A stretch of DNA of 64,000 nucleotides from Nissolia schottii (taxonomy: Eukaryota > Streptophyta > Magnoliopsida > Fabales > Fabaceae). The notes under the pieces were generated by a model. The model made no database searches. It saw only the letters and a list, made by a program, of their open reading frames with translations, and was not told where the DNA came from. Made by a program: the position numbers and the translations under genes. Location: contig QANU01099453.1 in assembly GCA_003254905.1 (NCBI GenBank), positions 105,245-169,244 on the forward strand. The letters run 5' to 3'. This document shows positions 24,341-37,200 of this stretch, piece by piece (the stretch's first letter is position 1; every line of letters begins with the position of its first letter).

Positions 24341-24577
24341 AAGTTCAAATTTCTATAGTAGCTCAAGCCTCCAATGAAGCCTCTCTTTTCAAATTGGGCA
24401 ACGGAATAAGTAGGATCATCCTCTATTAACCAACAGGGCAAGAAGTCTTAGGTGTATCCGAACTGAATCTAGTTCCACCCTCTACATTGGAAACGATTGG
24501 AGGACCAATTTTACGAGTTGTAAAGATATTCTTTAGCACATTAGCACATCTCTGTTTCCATTTTGCTTGATTCCTGC
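24341..24577 (-). pseudogene. Exon-2 relic of a soluble epoxide hydrolase (copy E)
   Basis: Read on the minus strand, this matches exon 2 of the sEH array: the segment around ANVLKNIFTTRKIGPPI, an SWL-like stretch, AKFEKTGF, and the end LSYYRN. It has indels and an in-frame break in the middle. Flanking intron 2 sequence resembles copy C. Exons 1 and 3 are absent, so this is a fragment of a sixth gene. Confidence 0.85.
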
Positions 24578-24946
24578 CATATTAAACCCTCACTTCAATT
24601 TTGCATAACAACAATGACTCTGTTACGAACTAAATTTCACAAGAACTTAGACCTAATATACATAGTGAGATGATTTAGTCAAGACATTCAATTACATCTC
24701 ATTCTTACTTGACTTAATGGCTCATGAGTGTTATGAACATTACGAAATTTAACATAAATCTTTATAAAATGTATGAACATCACAAAATCCTCACGATTTG
24801 TTTATAGGTTGGGTTTAGGAGGGAAAAATGTTTGGAGGGCTTAGTTATAATTTATAATAAATTATGACTACACCCCACAAAACGTTTATTTCCTCTTTAA
24901 ACATAACTTACAAACACACCCTAAGCGTCCACACTTGGACAATAAG

Positions 24947-25326
24947 TATTTGTTTAGATGTTGGAGAGAAAATGAAAGAAAAGAAAATGGAAGGAAAGAA
25001 AATGAAGAGAAAAATATGTTTTCTTTCATATTGTTTGGATGAGAAAAAAAAATAAGAGAGAAAATAAGAAAAAAGAAAATGAAAGATATGTAAATGACTT
25101 ATATAATATTTATCTTTTATGATTAAAAAAATAGAAGGATAAATATGTAATTTTATATGATCGTCATTATAAATTCCATTTTCTTCTCATGTTCAGAGAG
25201 AAAACTTTTAGTGTGGGCTCCATCATTTTATTTTCTTTTTTTCTCCCATTTTCTCTTGATCCAAACAAGAGAAAAATTCTCTCTTCCTTCATTTTATTTC
25301 CTTCCTATTTCTCTTGATCCAAATAA
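24947..25326. repeat. Palindromic purine/pyrimidine foldback element
   Basis: The left part is rich in GAGAAAATGAAAG words and the right part in their complements (TTTTCTC, CTTCATTTT). TATTTGTTTAGAT on the left mirrors ATCCAAATA on the right, and an inner TTGTTTGGAT is mirrored by ATCCAAACA. This suggests a ~380-bp MITE or foldback element. No target-site duplication was identified. Confidence 0.5.
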
Positions 25327-27799
25327 CGTGTAAAAGAGTAACTTGCTATGTTATAAGATACGTTTCAGGGTGATTATCATCTCATATCACTCATATACCA
25401 ATGTGGACATTAGAGTAATTTTTATAAATATTATCCCTATCACATCAGAGCATCCCTCTTAAATTTTAAACTTTTACACATTTCCCTTACATCCAAATAA
25501 TTTTTTAAAACTATTAAATTATCCTTTAAAAAAACTAAAAACTTCATCCTCCCCACTTTTCCATCTTTCGCTTTTCTCGGGACCATCTCTTTTCTCCTTT
25601 CCTCCATAGGAGCTCTTACCTCCCCCCTTTTTTTTACGTATCAAATCAAACTCTACATATTATTAATTATTTTATATTCATACTTATTTAATAATTCAAA
25701 TTACTGCAACTATTTCACACTGTAATACTTTTTTCAAAACATTTTCTTTAGCATAAACTATAACAATTTATTTGTTTTAATATTAGAAAGGAGGCTCGGT
25801 GTAGACACAAAATTTAGTATCAAAATAACATTTTTCTAAATAAACATTCAATAACTAGAAGGGTGGTCCTGATTGGTCTTTTTTTTTCTTTATTTTTGAA
25901 ATCACATGTATTCTGTTAAATATATCGAGTCTTTGAAATTTTTTTAAACTTAGTTAATGTGTTATGGTAAAAGCCAAAATCTTACATTGTTCGAAGTTGA
26001 TTTCATAAAAATTTTTATAGGTAAACTTAGTTTACTATTAAATACTTTGGTACTGGACTTGCAATGTAAACTTCAGTCTTGTCTGATTGGCCTTTAAACT
26101 TTTGCAACTTCCATTTTGGCCCAAATACAATATAATCGTTATAAATATCTTATTTCCTCTGAAATCCGAGAGTTGCAGAAGCACTCTCCCAATGCCTCGC
26201 TACTCTTTCCAAGTTCTGGAATGAGGCTTCGCTGCTTAGAGTGGTCGTAGCAGCGTGTGGACAAGTTGACCCATATCTTGTTTTGGATGGACCATCGATG
26301 CCTTTCCATCTAGCATAACTCTGAGGAAAGTGGGCATAAACCCTTAAAGACAATGCCTAAAACAATTTGTGGTTTATCGTTCTAACTCATCTCTAACTTT
26401 TTTTTCTTTGTTTCTACTTCGGTTAGGATTTGTTCCCCAACCGATTTTCTTTTCCTGTTTTATTCCAATTTAATTTGCTAAAACACTTAATATTTTACTA
26501 CATGCGACAACATTCTCCTGATAAAAGTAATTATGGTCTGACAATTGAGATCTCACATGGAACATGACTTTTCCATTGCTCCATACTAAAGACTCAAATG
26601 AGATCTCATAGGGAATAGGAAGAAGCATTTTTCACTACAACAGACACTGCGTTGACTCCAAGACCTTATTTACATTCATTTAGTTGGTTCCCTTTACAAG
26701 TTCATGAGCATGGTCCTGCTAGCTAAGTCCCCTTTTCAGGTTACATATGGCAACTGAGTGAAGTTTATATTACGAAATGGCTTGATGCGATGGCAAGAAA
26801 CCAACCAATCGTTTCAAAGATGAAAACATCTACTTTAGGAATTGGTTTTCTTTTCTTGTGTCGCACCGTGTAAAAAACAGGAGAGAACTGCAGCACACAT
26901 TTCACACCCTTATGTAAATGGGGGTAGATATTTTACCTTGTTAGCTCTGGAGTCTACTCTGTCATATCAAGTTGGCTGCTCCAAACAGACAAAAAATGTA
27001 AAGCACAAAGCACCCCTTGCACCAATGTAGTCCATAATTGACCATGTTCTGCAATGCCACGACAAATTACTTCTCTGTAATGAGTTCCACATTGGGTGAG
27101 TTTCCTTAAAAGAGGGGCCTTATAAGACCTTAGGCTCTCCCTCCCTAATAGCTAGCTTTTAGGGAATGGTTCTCCTAAGGACTTATGCCCGTTACATTAT
27201 CCGACTTTTGGATGAAACTATCTTCATATTATTTGTCGGCAAGAATTTCTATTCTCTCAAGCATAATTAGATTTTTGTGGAGCAAAATGATAAATTATTT
27301 AAAAGAGCAATGATATTTGAAGTCCACTTCACAAGTTATTCACCCATTTGTTAATTGTGATCCTCACCACAATTTAAAGATAAAATACAACCTTAAAGGA
27401 TGCTTATTTAGTGTAAAACATTTTTTCATCGACTCACATCTTATCCATCAAAGAAAAAAAAATATAAAATTTTATTAAAGTGTGAATCTTATTAAAATTT
27501 CATATAATGTTGAAAATAAGTCGACTCATCCCACACTAAATAAGTTCACGTAATGTTGCTCTAAAAAAAATATCTAATATCTTAATCATAGTTATTATTT
27601 AAAAGTAGTCTCATACTTGTGATGGGAACTATCAAATGAAAAAATATATAGAGATGCTATTTTAACACGAAATTTAGGGGTGGAAGGAAGGAAGGAAGAG
27701 GCACAAGGACACAACACAACAAACACATGGCGCTTATTTGAATGAGTGGTATAAATATATATACTACATCATAAAGGGAGATATAGGCATAGATTGAGA
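25327..27799. other. Intergenic region between relic E and copy F, with an LTR remnant
   Basis: No gene was recognised. The AGGGTGGTCCTGATTGGTC word near 25858 matches the flank of copy C. At about 27075-27190 the sequence CCACATTGGGTGAGTTTCC followed by CCTTATAAGACCTTAGG resembles a common plant LTR segment, probably a solo-LTR remnant. About 27200-27640 resembles the flank downstream of copy D. Confidence 0.45.
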
Positions 27800-29151
27800 T
27801 CAGAACTTTGTGATGAATTCGTAAATGTGGTTACTGACATCCTCTGCTGCCTCATGAATGTTGAAGTGAGCCACTCCTTCTTGAACAATTACTTCCTCCA
27901 AATTGGGCACATCTTCCTTGAATCCTCCACCGTGGATATAATCCTTCATCCCCAGCGAGGTGTACACCATATCTAACTCCCCTGTTATGAATTTCACAGG
28001 CACCTTTATTTTCACTCCGTTCCACGGTGCCAACAGCTCCCAATTTCTACAAAATGCAAAAAGCAAGTATTTTAGATGCACAAATAAATCTTTGATAGAG
28101 AAAACTAAGCTTTAACTACATTTACAGATAAACTAATGATTACTATTTTTCTTCATTCATTGCAAAGGATTACATTTATAAGACTTACAAGTCTCTAAAT
28201 ATTTTTTTTATGAGGACGTTTATCATCGTCTTACAATCCTTTTAGAATATCCATGTTATCCCTCCCTATTGAATTCACATCATCAACACTTATCAAGAGT
28301 CAAGATAGCAACATTAATTGCATGAACATACATACGCGTCCAAATTCCTGTAGTAGTTGAAGGCTCCAGTGAAGCCGGTCTTCTCAAACTTGGCGACATA
28401 ATAAGCAAGATCGTCTTGTGTGAGCCAAGAGGGCAAGGTCTCCGGTGTGTCAGGGTTGAATCTAGCTCCGTACTCTCCATTGGGAAGAATCGGGGGACCA
28501 GTTTTGCGGCTTGTGAGGATATTCTTTAGCATATTGGCAGTGCCAACTTTAGCCATCTCACCTTCCATTTTCCCAGGTTCCTGTTAATTAGTTACATCCC
28601 ATTGGAAACATTCAAATTATCATAAGATGCAGCTGGGCCATTTGAATATAACAAGAATAAGAAACGAATGAATTAAAAGAAAGAACCTGAAATCTGCAGA
28701 TATAGTAGTCATCTCCGTACAAAGCACGCATGCCAGCGACGGTCTTGATCTTGGGATTTCTACGAGGGAATGGGACACTGAGACATGCATAGGATTTGAC
28801 TCTGTCGGGGCGGAACATGCAGAGGTACCAACCAATGATGGCACCCCAATCATGTGCCACCAGAAACACTTGATCCACACCCATTGAGTCTATGAGGGCA
28901 ACGATGTCACCAACTATGTGGAAACACGTGTAGCTGCTCGCCGGAGCAGGGGCGTCGGTGTCCCCGTAGCCGCGGAGATCAGGGGCCACACAGCGGTACC
29001 CTTTGGAGCTGAGTGCAAGAATCTGGTGGCGCCACGAGTACCATAGCTCCGGGAAGCCGTGTAGGAACAACACCACGGGACCTTGTCCTTTGTCCGCTAC
29101 GTGCATCTTGATGCCGTTTGCTTCCACTGTTTTGTGCTCTATTCCTTCCAT
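27800..29151 (-). CDS. Soluble epoxide hydrolase, array copy F
   Basis: Exons are 29151-28687, 28580-28336 and 28046-27800, with phase 0 and phase 2 introns, encoding 318 aa. The start is MEGIEHKTVEANG, by agreement with copies B and D; an upstream in-frame ATG at 29229 would add 26 poorly conserved residues. Conserved features are HGFP (31-34), nucleophile Asp101 (VAHDWGA), cap tyrosines (DDYYIC, NYYRN), Asp262 (GELD) and His297 (GVAHFNIH). Local differences are KGQGP preceded by Asp (ADKG) and FNIHEAAED instead of FNNQEAAED next to the catalytic His. It is probably an active cytosolic fatty-acid epoxide hydrolase. It is the last copy of the array and closest in sequence and flank to copy D. 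Confidence 0.96.
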
Positions 29152-32044
29152 CTCTCTCTTTTCTTTGTCTCTTACCACAAATGCATTGGCAGAGGCAGAT
29201 CCCAAGCTTCTTGTTTTTTTTTTTTTCAATTATCTTTTCTAAGTCGGAGACTATTATTGCATGGCTCCTGTGCAAGGATGACACGCACAAACTCACCAAA
29301 GAAAAAAAAATTAAATTTTCAAAAAGTACCAGAAAAGAACTAAGCATAAAAGAGATCCGAGAGTTTAGGGAATAAATATAATCTACAAAATTTGATATAG
29401 AATATATAATGAATATCATAATACCAAAAGATTTTAATAGTTTAATTGCAATGGACATAGTACTCATTTTATAATATTAATTAATATTATCAGGTCTTAT
29501 ATAATGTAACAAACAAAACCTTAATGTAAAAGGATTTAATTGTATGATTATATTCACAATACAACAAAATTAATCTGAACAAAAGATGTATTAAAATTTC
29601 TTGTCGGTAAGGTTTTTCTTTTAGAAAATAACTATATTTTAGGTGAGACACAACTCCTTTAATTTAATGTTATCATAAAACTAAGAGAAATGTCGCGTAA
29701 ACTAGATATAAGAGAAGTGTTATTCGTGAAAGAAGAAATTAAAATAAAAACTGCACTAAATTGTATCATGTCTAATTATTTACGGAAATGATAGGATATC
29801 ACTCTTTTTTTTGTTTTTGGTCTTTTATTTTGATTGTCCAACTCCGTGGGCCTAATCCAGCTATATGAGATAACTTATCTCCCAAGACCCAAGAAAGAAC
29901 TGAACCTTATTCCTTACAAGAGAAGGTAAAATAAAAATTATATGTTCATCACCAAAAAAGCTAAAATACAAGTTTACACTCTAGAAAATTACATGCTAGA
30001 AAATACAAATGACCAAAAATGACCCCAAAAAAAATTCATTAAGAAAAATGTCTTATAACAGATATTAAAGTCACATCAAATAATGGCCATCACATAATCA
30101 TGCAACACAACCCTCTTTAGCAAAAAGTTTATGTTGGTTGTATTTGTCTGCCATTTATTTTTCATTTTCTTATCAAAAGTCATTTCTATTGTTAAATCAA
30201 ACAGGTGTAAATGGATTGAAAAAAACAGTATGGAAAGAACTCGAGTCAGGTTAATTCTAGTTCAATAAACATAAAATGTAAGTGGTTTAGAAAATAAACC
30301 AAAAGTTGAATGAAATATAAGAAATACTTCATTGGATACCAGTGTCATTGTTTTGAAAATAATATTACTTCTTAATCTAACTTTTTGATACTAGAAATTA
30401 CATTTAATGAAATTTGAATTTAAGACCTTATACATACTACCTAAACCCCTCACCACACCAATCCTAATGACTTTACTAAATCTAACTTAAATATATAAAA
30501 AAAAAATTACAAACACTTATCCAGCTATAACTAATTTTAGAACTTTTAATTTTTAACTTAAATAAGTATTTAATCCTATTATTTAGTCTTGCAATGTCCT
30601 CATATTTTTAATTTACTCATTTCAATCTCTAAATTTTTTAAGTGCGTCAAATATTATCTTTGCACCAAATGACAAAACTAATGTAAAAAAAATTCAAAAT
30701 TAAAATATTATAATTAAATTAGTGTCAACAATTTTAGAATTAAAAGGATATTTACTATAAAAATAATAATAATTTTCCACGCGTTAAACTTCAATCCTCT
30801 AGCTTTAAATCTTCAATTTTTATAGATGAAGACTTTGATGTCTCCAAAAAATGAAAATATTATTCCTCTTTTTTTCTTAACCAATTAAAATTATTTTTTT
30901 CCATATATGCATTATATTTAAATTTATTTATTTTTTATTCTAATTTAATTCTAAATATTATTATTTTCAAAGATAACTATCTTCTAATCTAAATAAAGTA
31001 TTTGCATATTAAAAAAATTGGGAATAAAATTGTTTAAATTTTAAGAATAAAATTTAAGGTCAAATTAAGATAAATAAAAATAAATAAATCTAAATATAAA
31101 ACTTATAATAATACTTAAGTGAAAAAATATATTAATTTGATTATTTACTTAATTTAATAAAAAAATTTAAAAAATGAACTATCATACCTCTATTTTTTTT
31201 TTAGAGCTATCATAGTGAGGAGAAATTGTGCTTCAAAATACTTGCGCAATATTCTTGAGGTAAGGAAGCAAACTGAAGGGTAGCATATCATTTCTACTTC
31301 ATTTTTATCTACTAGCAATTGAAAAAACCGAAAAGTAAATCGTAAGGAATCCGAAATATGGCAAGCTTGCACAGATGAATTTACACTTTTTGGAAAATCT
31401 CAGACACTGTTTACAATTTTCAAGAAGATTTTCTATCCGTAGAAAGAATGTGGTTTATCTCAAAACCTTTCCTTTCTCCCCTAAACTCAACTCATAAACC
31501 AACTCTAAAGGACTAAAATGAATTGAAAAAAAAAATATAAAGCCCAAAAACTAACCATAAATTCGTTTTTAATAGAATTCCATCTCTTCATTTTAACGCG
31601 TATCAATATTTTCTTTTTTAGATAAATAATGCTTATCAATATTCTAGTTACTAGTTACTATATATAGCAAAAAAATTATTCTAGTTACTATCAAAACAAT
31701 ATATGCATTTTATAATGTAGATGCTAAAACTGAAAANAAACCATGTATGTACCACATTATCAATAGTCCTGTAAATAACAAATTGAAGAGTTGATCCTAA
31801 TGACTCCTTTTCTCCTCATATATTAAAGGCATTCATTGATCGCGAACCATACATGTGGACAAACTCAATATTAGTCATTCAATAGTAAGCACAATCTAGA
31901 TGTATCCCCCACCCCCAATCCTTTTTTTCTCCCTTCCTAGATGGTAGACTACTTGATTCTTATAATGGAAAAATAATTCAGGCACCCAGGTAAGGTTCTT
32001 CGCTGACTATGTTGTATCCCCTAACAAACCATACCTCTTCAATG
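29152..32044. other. AT-rich intergenic region upstream of the sEH array
   Basis: No gene or clear repeat was recognised. Most is very AT-rich. One ambiguous base (n) occurs at 31737 within an A-run. Sequence next to 32044 is the presumed 3' UTR of the Arg/Ser-rich gene. Confidence 0.5.
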
Positions 32045-34260
32045 TTAATCAAAACTAGCATTCAAGAAGTTCAGCAGTTCATTTCTCTTGCTTTCAGCCG
32101 CCTTATCTTCCTTTGTTTTTTCAAGTTTCAAAAGAATCTACATCGAAACGAAAGGAGAAGGCACATTCAAGATCACTACTACCCATCACGGGAACAAAAA
32201 AGAAAAGGAACAGTCACATAATACCTTCTTGCCAGATACGGCGCTGCGACGAACTCCATCATCTTTGTCACGTCCTAAAAACTGTAGCAAGTATAAGAGA
32301 GTTAGTAAAATAAATAACCATAGAAGCAAGTAAGCACACTGAACTTTAAGAACAAAAACCTTCGAAAGCTGCACAGGGCTGCTGCTCCTTTCATCATGCT
32401 GCTTCTACATAGAGCTCCCATTGCCAGGACAAACCCGACCAAGATATAACATCCAAGACAATCAAGCACCCAAACATGTCACAGATCCCAGCTCCAATTT
32501 CAGAGAGCCAATACATAAAATAGGCAGAAAGTATCATAAGCATCTCAGACAGGAACGTACAACACTTTTATATGCATTTGAAAGAAAAAAAAAGTCTCAA
32601 AGTTTGTAGCAAAATCATAGATTATTCTCTGCGTTCTGCAATGCATTTCTAGTTAAGGGGCAACAGTGTTAGACCAAAGTTCTAGAGATTATAACAAGGT
32701 GCAGTGATATGAGTGTCTCAAGTTGACAAATCATAGTTTAGGATAAGAATCCTAATAACAAGCCTCAGCAGTTGGTATTAAGCATGTTGACTTAAGATTA
32801 TGAATAAACATGTGCGTTCTTTCATAAGGTCTACTACATACTAGATATATCAGCATCAGTATTTGAGTTAGAGACTTCAAAGATGTAGAATATCAAACTA
32901 TTTAGTCAAATGGTGTATGTAAGACTGATTGTTAGACAGTAAAAAAAGAGTGACCTACCTCTTTTACTTTATGCTTCTGTCTCTTGTGGCGGTGGCTTTT
33001 ACTTCGATCCTTTTCCTTATTCTAGAGGGGAGGTGAAAATGAGATAAATAGACAAGGTTATAAACAAGGAAAACTGTAGTACCAACAAATCACCTTTTTG
33101 GGTTTGTCGCTCTTTTTGTGCCTCTTTGAACGATGAGATGTTTCATGCTCACTATCAGAAGGACTCTCACTTCTGTGTAATTTAACAAACAAACAATGTG
33201 TTATGGCATGAACCAGATTAATTCAGTTATTAAATTGTAAACATATAATGCATATATCAATATTCAGCCAGAGTGCCACACTGCATGATAACTAATCGTG
33301 CAAAATAACTGTCATGTAAAGTACAATATCCAAATCCTTTGAACAAGAGAGACAAAATGTACAAAAGGAACAGTATAACAGTCAAATATGTGAAAAAGAA
33401 AAATGAAAATTATGGGGAAGTAATACTTGTCGGTCGTCGCATGACAGAGGAGACACAGAATGGTTGGTCAATGTTAAGTGATATCAAAATCATTTTTGAT
33501 TTCAGATATAATAATTTCATCAGTTACAATCACGGTTCCATTCCACACATATCATTTCCAACTTCCATGTACCAAACACAAAAGTTCATTAGATTCCCCA
33601 GCTAGCAACTGCATAAAATTCAATTGTATGCATCTAAGACAGAGCCAAATAGTTCTAATGAACTATGAGCCTCCAAGAGAAAATTATTCCTAATGAGGCA
33701 GACTCCTATAATTTAGACCAAAGTGTGTTATTTAGGCAAAGACTGTCAAACTTGAAAATCCATAAAGCATTCACGCTTTTCCCACCAAATAGTAATATGA
33801 ATCAGCTGTGATACACAATCACTCAAACATATCAACCACGTTCCGTGATAATATTCTAAGATTCGAGTTAGAATATAGAACAGTTTCACACAAAATAACA
33901 TTAATCGAAATCTATGAGTCGTAAAATATATGTGAGGTCAAAACTGTATCAAAACGACACTGCATCGAGATTGAAGATACTACGTTGATGGAAAATGATT
34001 AAATGAATGGAATGAGGTCGCGAAATTAGAGAGGAGAACCTGCTGGAGTAATCAGAGAGGGAACCGGAAGAATATGAATCGGAGTCGGAAGAGCGGTGGT
34101 GGCGGTGCCTGCGGCGTCGTTTGGAATGGGACTTGGTCTTCTTTCGGATCTTGAGGGATTCCTTGTTGTCGCGGTCGCGGCGAGCGCGGTGGTAGCGCTT
34201 GCGACGGTGGGAAGAATCGTCGTCGGAGGAGGAAGAGAGAGATGAAGACGAGGCCGCCAT
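32045..34260 (-). CDS. Small Arg/Ser-rich nuclear-type protein, function unknown
   Basis: Six short exons join in frame with GT-AG introns: 34260-34040, 33172-33094, 33021-32959, 32404-32360, 32281-32225 and 32137-32045. They encode 185 aa. The N-terminus is Ser/Asp-rich (MAASSSSLSSSSDDDSS), then come basic RRKRYHRARR and KSHSKRRRRHRHH blocks and SDSDSYSS runs. The middle is Lys/His-rich. The conserved C-terminus has LGRDKDDGVRRSAVSGKK and ends in a helix-like KRNELLNFLNASFD. I recall plant proteins with this C-terminus annotated only as uncharacterised. The RS/RD composition suggests a nuclear, RNA-processing-linked role, which is inference. The ATG at 34260 is used; an upstream in-frame TTG at 34290 is not a start. 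Confidence 0.85.
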
Positions 34261-37200
34261 CCCAAACTTGGTCTTGCGAGGGTTTGCCAATTACCCACAG
34301 ATTTGGGGAATTCTGTTACCCTTCCCTCGCAGTCGGATATTATTATATTCCGTATTGAAGTCTATCTACTGTATGTATATCTGTTTTAGGGAGAAAAAAA
34401 AAAAAAAAAGGTGTGAACCTATAAACCTTTACGGTGGTTTATTAACGGGATACATGCTTCATATTATTTAATTTATTAATTATTTTATGTTTTATATAAT
34501 TATAATAAGTTTTTTTATTAATTAAATTATTAAAAAAAATTAATTTATAAGAAATTTAGAGATTTATAAATCATTTGAGTTTACGATACATTTTTTATAA
34601 ATATTTTATTAAAAAATATTAATTTATCATATTAGATTATATAATTCATCATTATTTCATATTAGATAATGAAATGATAACAAAAGTCGATAAATTTAGT
34701 TGTGAAAATTATAAAAAAAAATTAATAAATTAAGTAACATGAAATATTTATCTTATTAGATGGGTGAGAAATCACCAACTTTTATGCCTCATTTATTACC
34801 TTGTATAAAGATCGATAGTACTAAAACATTGTATAAAGATCGATAGTACTAATTAATATTATGAAATTATTTTTTATCATATATTTGACATAACATAGAA
34901 TAATATAGGATTATACGATCTTATCCATTTTTATCCTGCAATCGATAAAATTATTAGATTTATTGAGACTTGATTAGACCTAATAGTATAACCTCTCTTA
35001 TTGTTTCCTCATCTTAGCCTAAACCATATCACCCTCATTCACCCACCGTTGCTACCACCCCCTGACGTTGTCGCCTATCTCCGCCTGCTACCGACCATAT
35101 ATAGTCCACCTCTGGCTGCCACCCACTATCGTCCCTCCGCGGGCACCAACAAGGTTGAATGTTTATCGTAGAAATAGACTTAGCAAAACACCTTCTAGGC
35201 AAAGGATCATGCCGCACCAGATTAGCTTTTGTGCACACTTCAATCATTTGGGTAGGGTCACAAAAAGAGGCAACGAATCAACGCACTATTCTTCCACTAA
35301 TTGTTGATATTTGTACTGGAGATACCATTACATGGGCTCATTAATTATTTTTTTTTTCACAAATAACACAACAACAAAAAATCTGATTCTTTATCCAGTT
35401 AATTTTTATGTGAATTCTTGTTTGTTCTTTCTTTCAATTTGGTGTATTTTCACTTGTATTTTACCAAATACAAATCCAAAACTTTATTGTAAAAATTACA
35501 AATTAAAAAGGGAAAAAAAAAAAAAGAAGCAACGAGATTTAGCTAGCTTGTTAATTTTAAAAGGATGTGTGAATGGATCTAAAGTGATGAGTTGTCATGA
35601 GAGTTTTGGGCTGATATGTAAGTGACTTGTTATGAGTTGTTGCAATATTTGGGGTGGGATTATATTGCATGTATATATTCTTTTCTTTTCTTTTCAGGAA
35701 GTGGTGAGATTATGTTGTCTAAATTTACTTATTTTTTTACATGATATATTTTGTTTAAGTTAATTTTAGACTTATATTCTAATTTTACATGTGATGTCAG
35801 ACATTAGTATAAAATTTATACAGTGTATTTTTTATACCAAACATGGCCTTAGAGTTTAACTTCTATCAATTGACAGTGTAAAATACTTTTATATGGTTAA
35901 CCAATCAAATCTTATTACATTAGCATAAATAGTTGACATTATCTCGCATTCACTCAAAAGTCATTAAATGGAAAGAATTTATTGATTAACAATGTAAAAG
36001 ACTTTACACTATCAGCGGATAGAAATTAAATTCAAACTTTTTTGAATTTGTAAATTATTATTGCTAAATTTATTTATTTTTAGTTAATACAAATTTCATA
36101 AATGTTAGTCTATAAAAAAAAGTGTTCACCAGTTGTACATTCATATTAAATATTGATTGTTTATCTTCTTTCTTCATTTTTTTCTCACCCAAGCATCTTT
36201 TACTTCCTTTCATCTCCTCCTTCATTTTACCTCTCTACTTCCTTACTCTTCCTTCATATTTTTCTCAATTTTTTTCACTTGAAACCCCCATTTATTTTTT
36301 ATTATGCTCTTTTCTTCTTTTTCATTTCTATATATTTTCTTGTTATTTTTTATCTGTTTCTTCTTTTCTTCCTTTTCGCTATTCTTTTTGCTTGTCTTCG
36401 TTTTGTTCTTCTTCTTAAGTTGTTCTCTATGTTTTTAAATATTTTGATGTGATGTAATATAATGTGTTGTAAAGTTTATTTATATGTGGTTTAATGTTTA
36501 TTTATGTGTGTTGTAATGTTTGTTTCTTTGTAATGTAATATTCCAATGTGGTGAAATGTTTGCTTATGTGTGGTATAATATTTGTTTATATATATTGAAA
36601 TGTTTGTTTAAGTTTTTTAACATTTATTTTTTAGTGTTCTAATGTTTGTTGATTTGTGGTGCAATGTTTGTTTATGAAATAATGGGGGGAGTAGGAAAGA
36701 GAATGTAATATTTATTATTCACTATTTAATTGATGTGAGTCCCATTTTTTGTGTTCAATAATGTTAGTTTATTTGTTTTTTAATATTTGTTCATCTATTT
36801 TGTAATGTTTGTTTATGAAGGAGCGTAAATACACGCATTTTAAAGTGTGGGGGAGGGGCAACAGAGAGTGTGGCAATTACGATTCCCTGAGTTAATGCGT
36901 CGCGAATTCTTTTTTATTTTTGGTTTCGTATGTAAAAATGTTTGTTCATCACTTCTATAATGTTTGTTCATCTCTTTAGAAATTTTTTTTAACACGTCAT
37001 TATCAACGTAAATATACTTTGGTTATACGATGGATCACATTTCATTGTACACGTAGCATTTGCACATAATTTTGTTCTTAAGTGGGGTGTTTGGTTCACG
37101 GAGCCATCAACATTATTGAAAATCTAAACATGGGGTCTAGGATTCTCATGTTTAGCTAGCTGATTAAAAAAATATTCTTAGATAAGTTGGATTCTTAGAA

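Noticed and set aside
26150-26353. Possible gene fragment in a GC-richer patch
   Set aside because: Neither strand gives a recognisable domain over more than a few residues, and no splice partners are seen.
4158-29151. Peroxisomal targeting of the epoxide hydrolases
   Set aside because: The C-termini (IKF, SRF, TKF) do not match the SKL-type consensus well enough to claim import.
34288-34290. Upstream in-frame start for the Arg/Ser-rich gene
   Set aside because: The codon is TTG, not ATG. The ATG at 34260 gives a natural Ser-rich N-terminus.
35035-35344. Possible coding exon in a CACC-rich patch
   Set aside because: Frames on both strands are short and repetitive, with no family resemblance.
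36122-36452. Hydrophobic frames of about 100 aa in a T-rich region
   Set aside because: The composition is pyrimidine-tract driven (Phe/Ser/Leu runs), with no conserved pattern or splice context.
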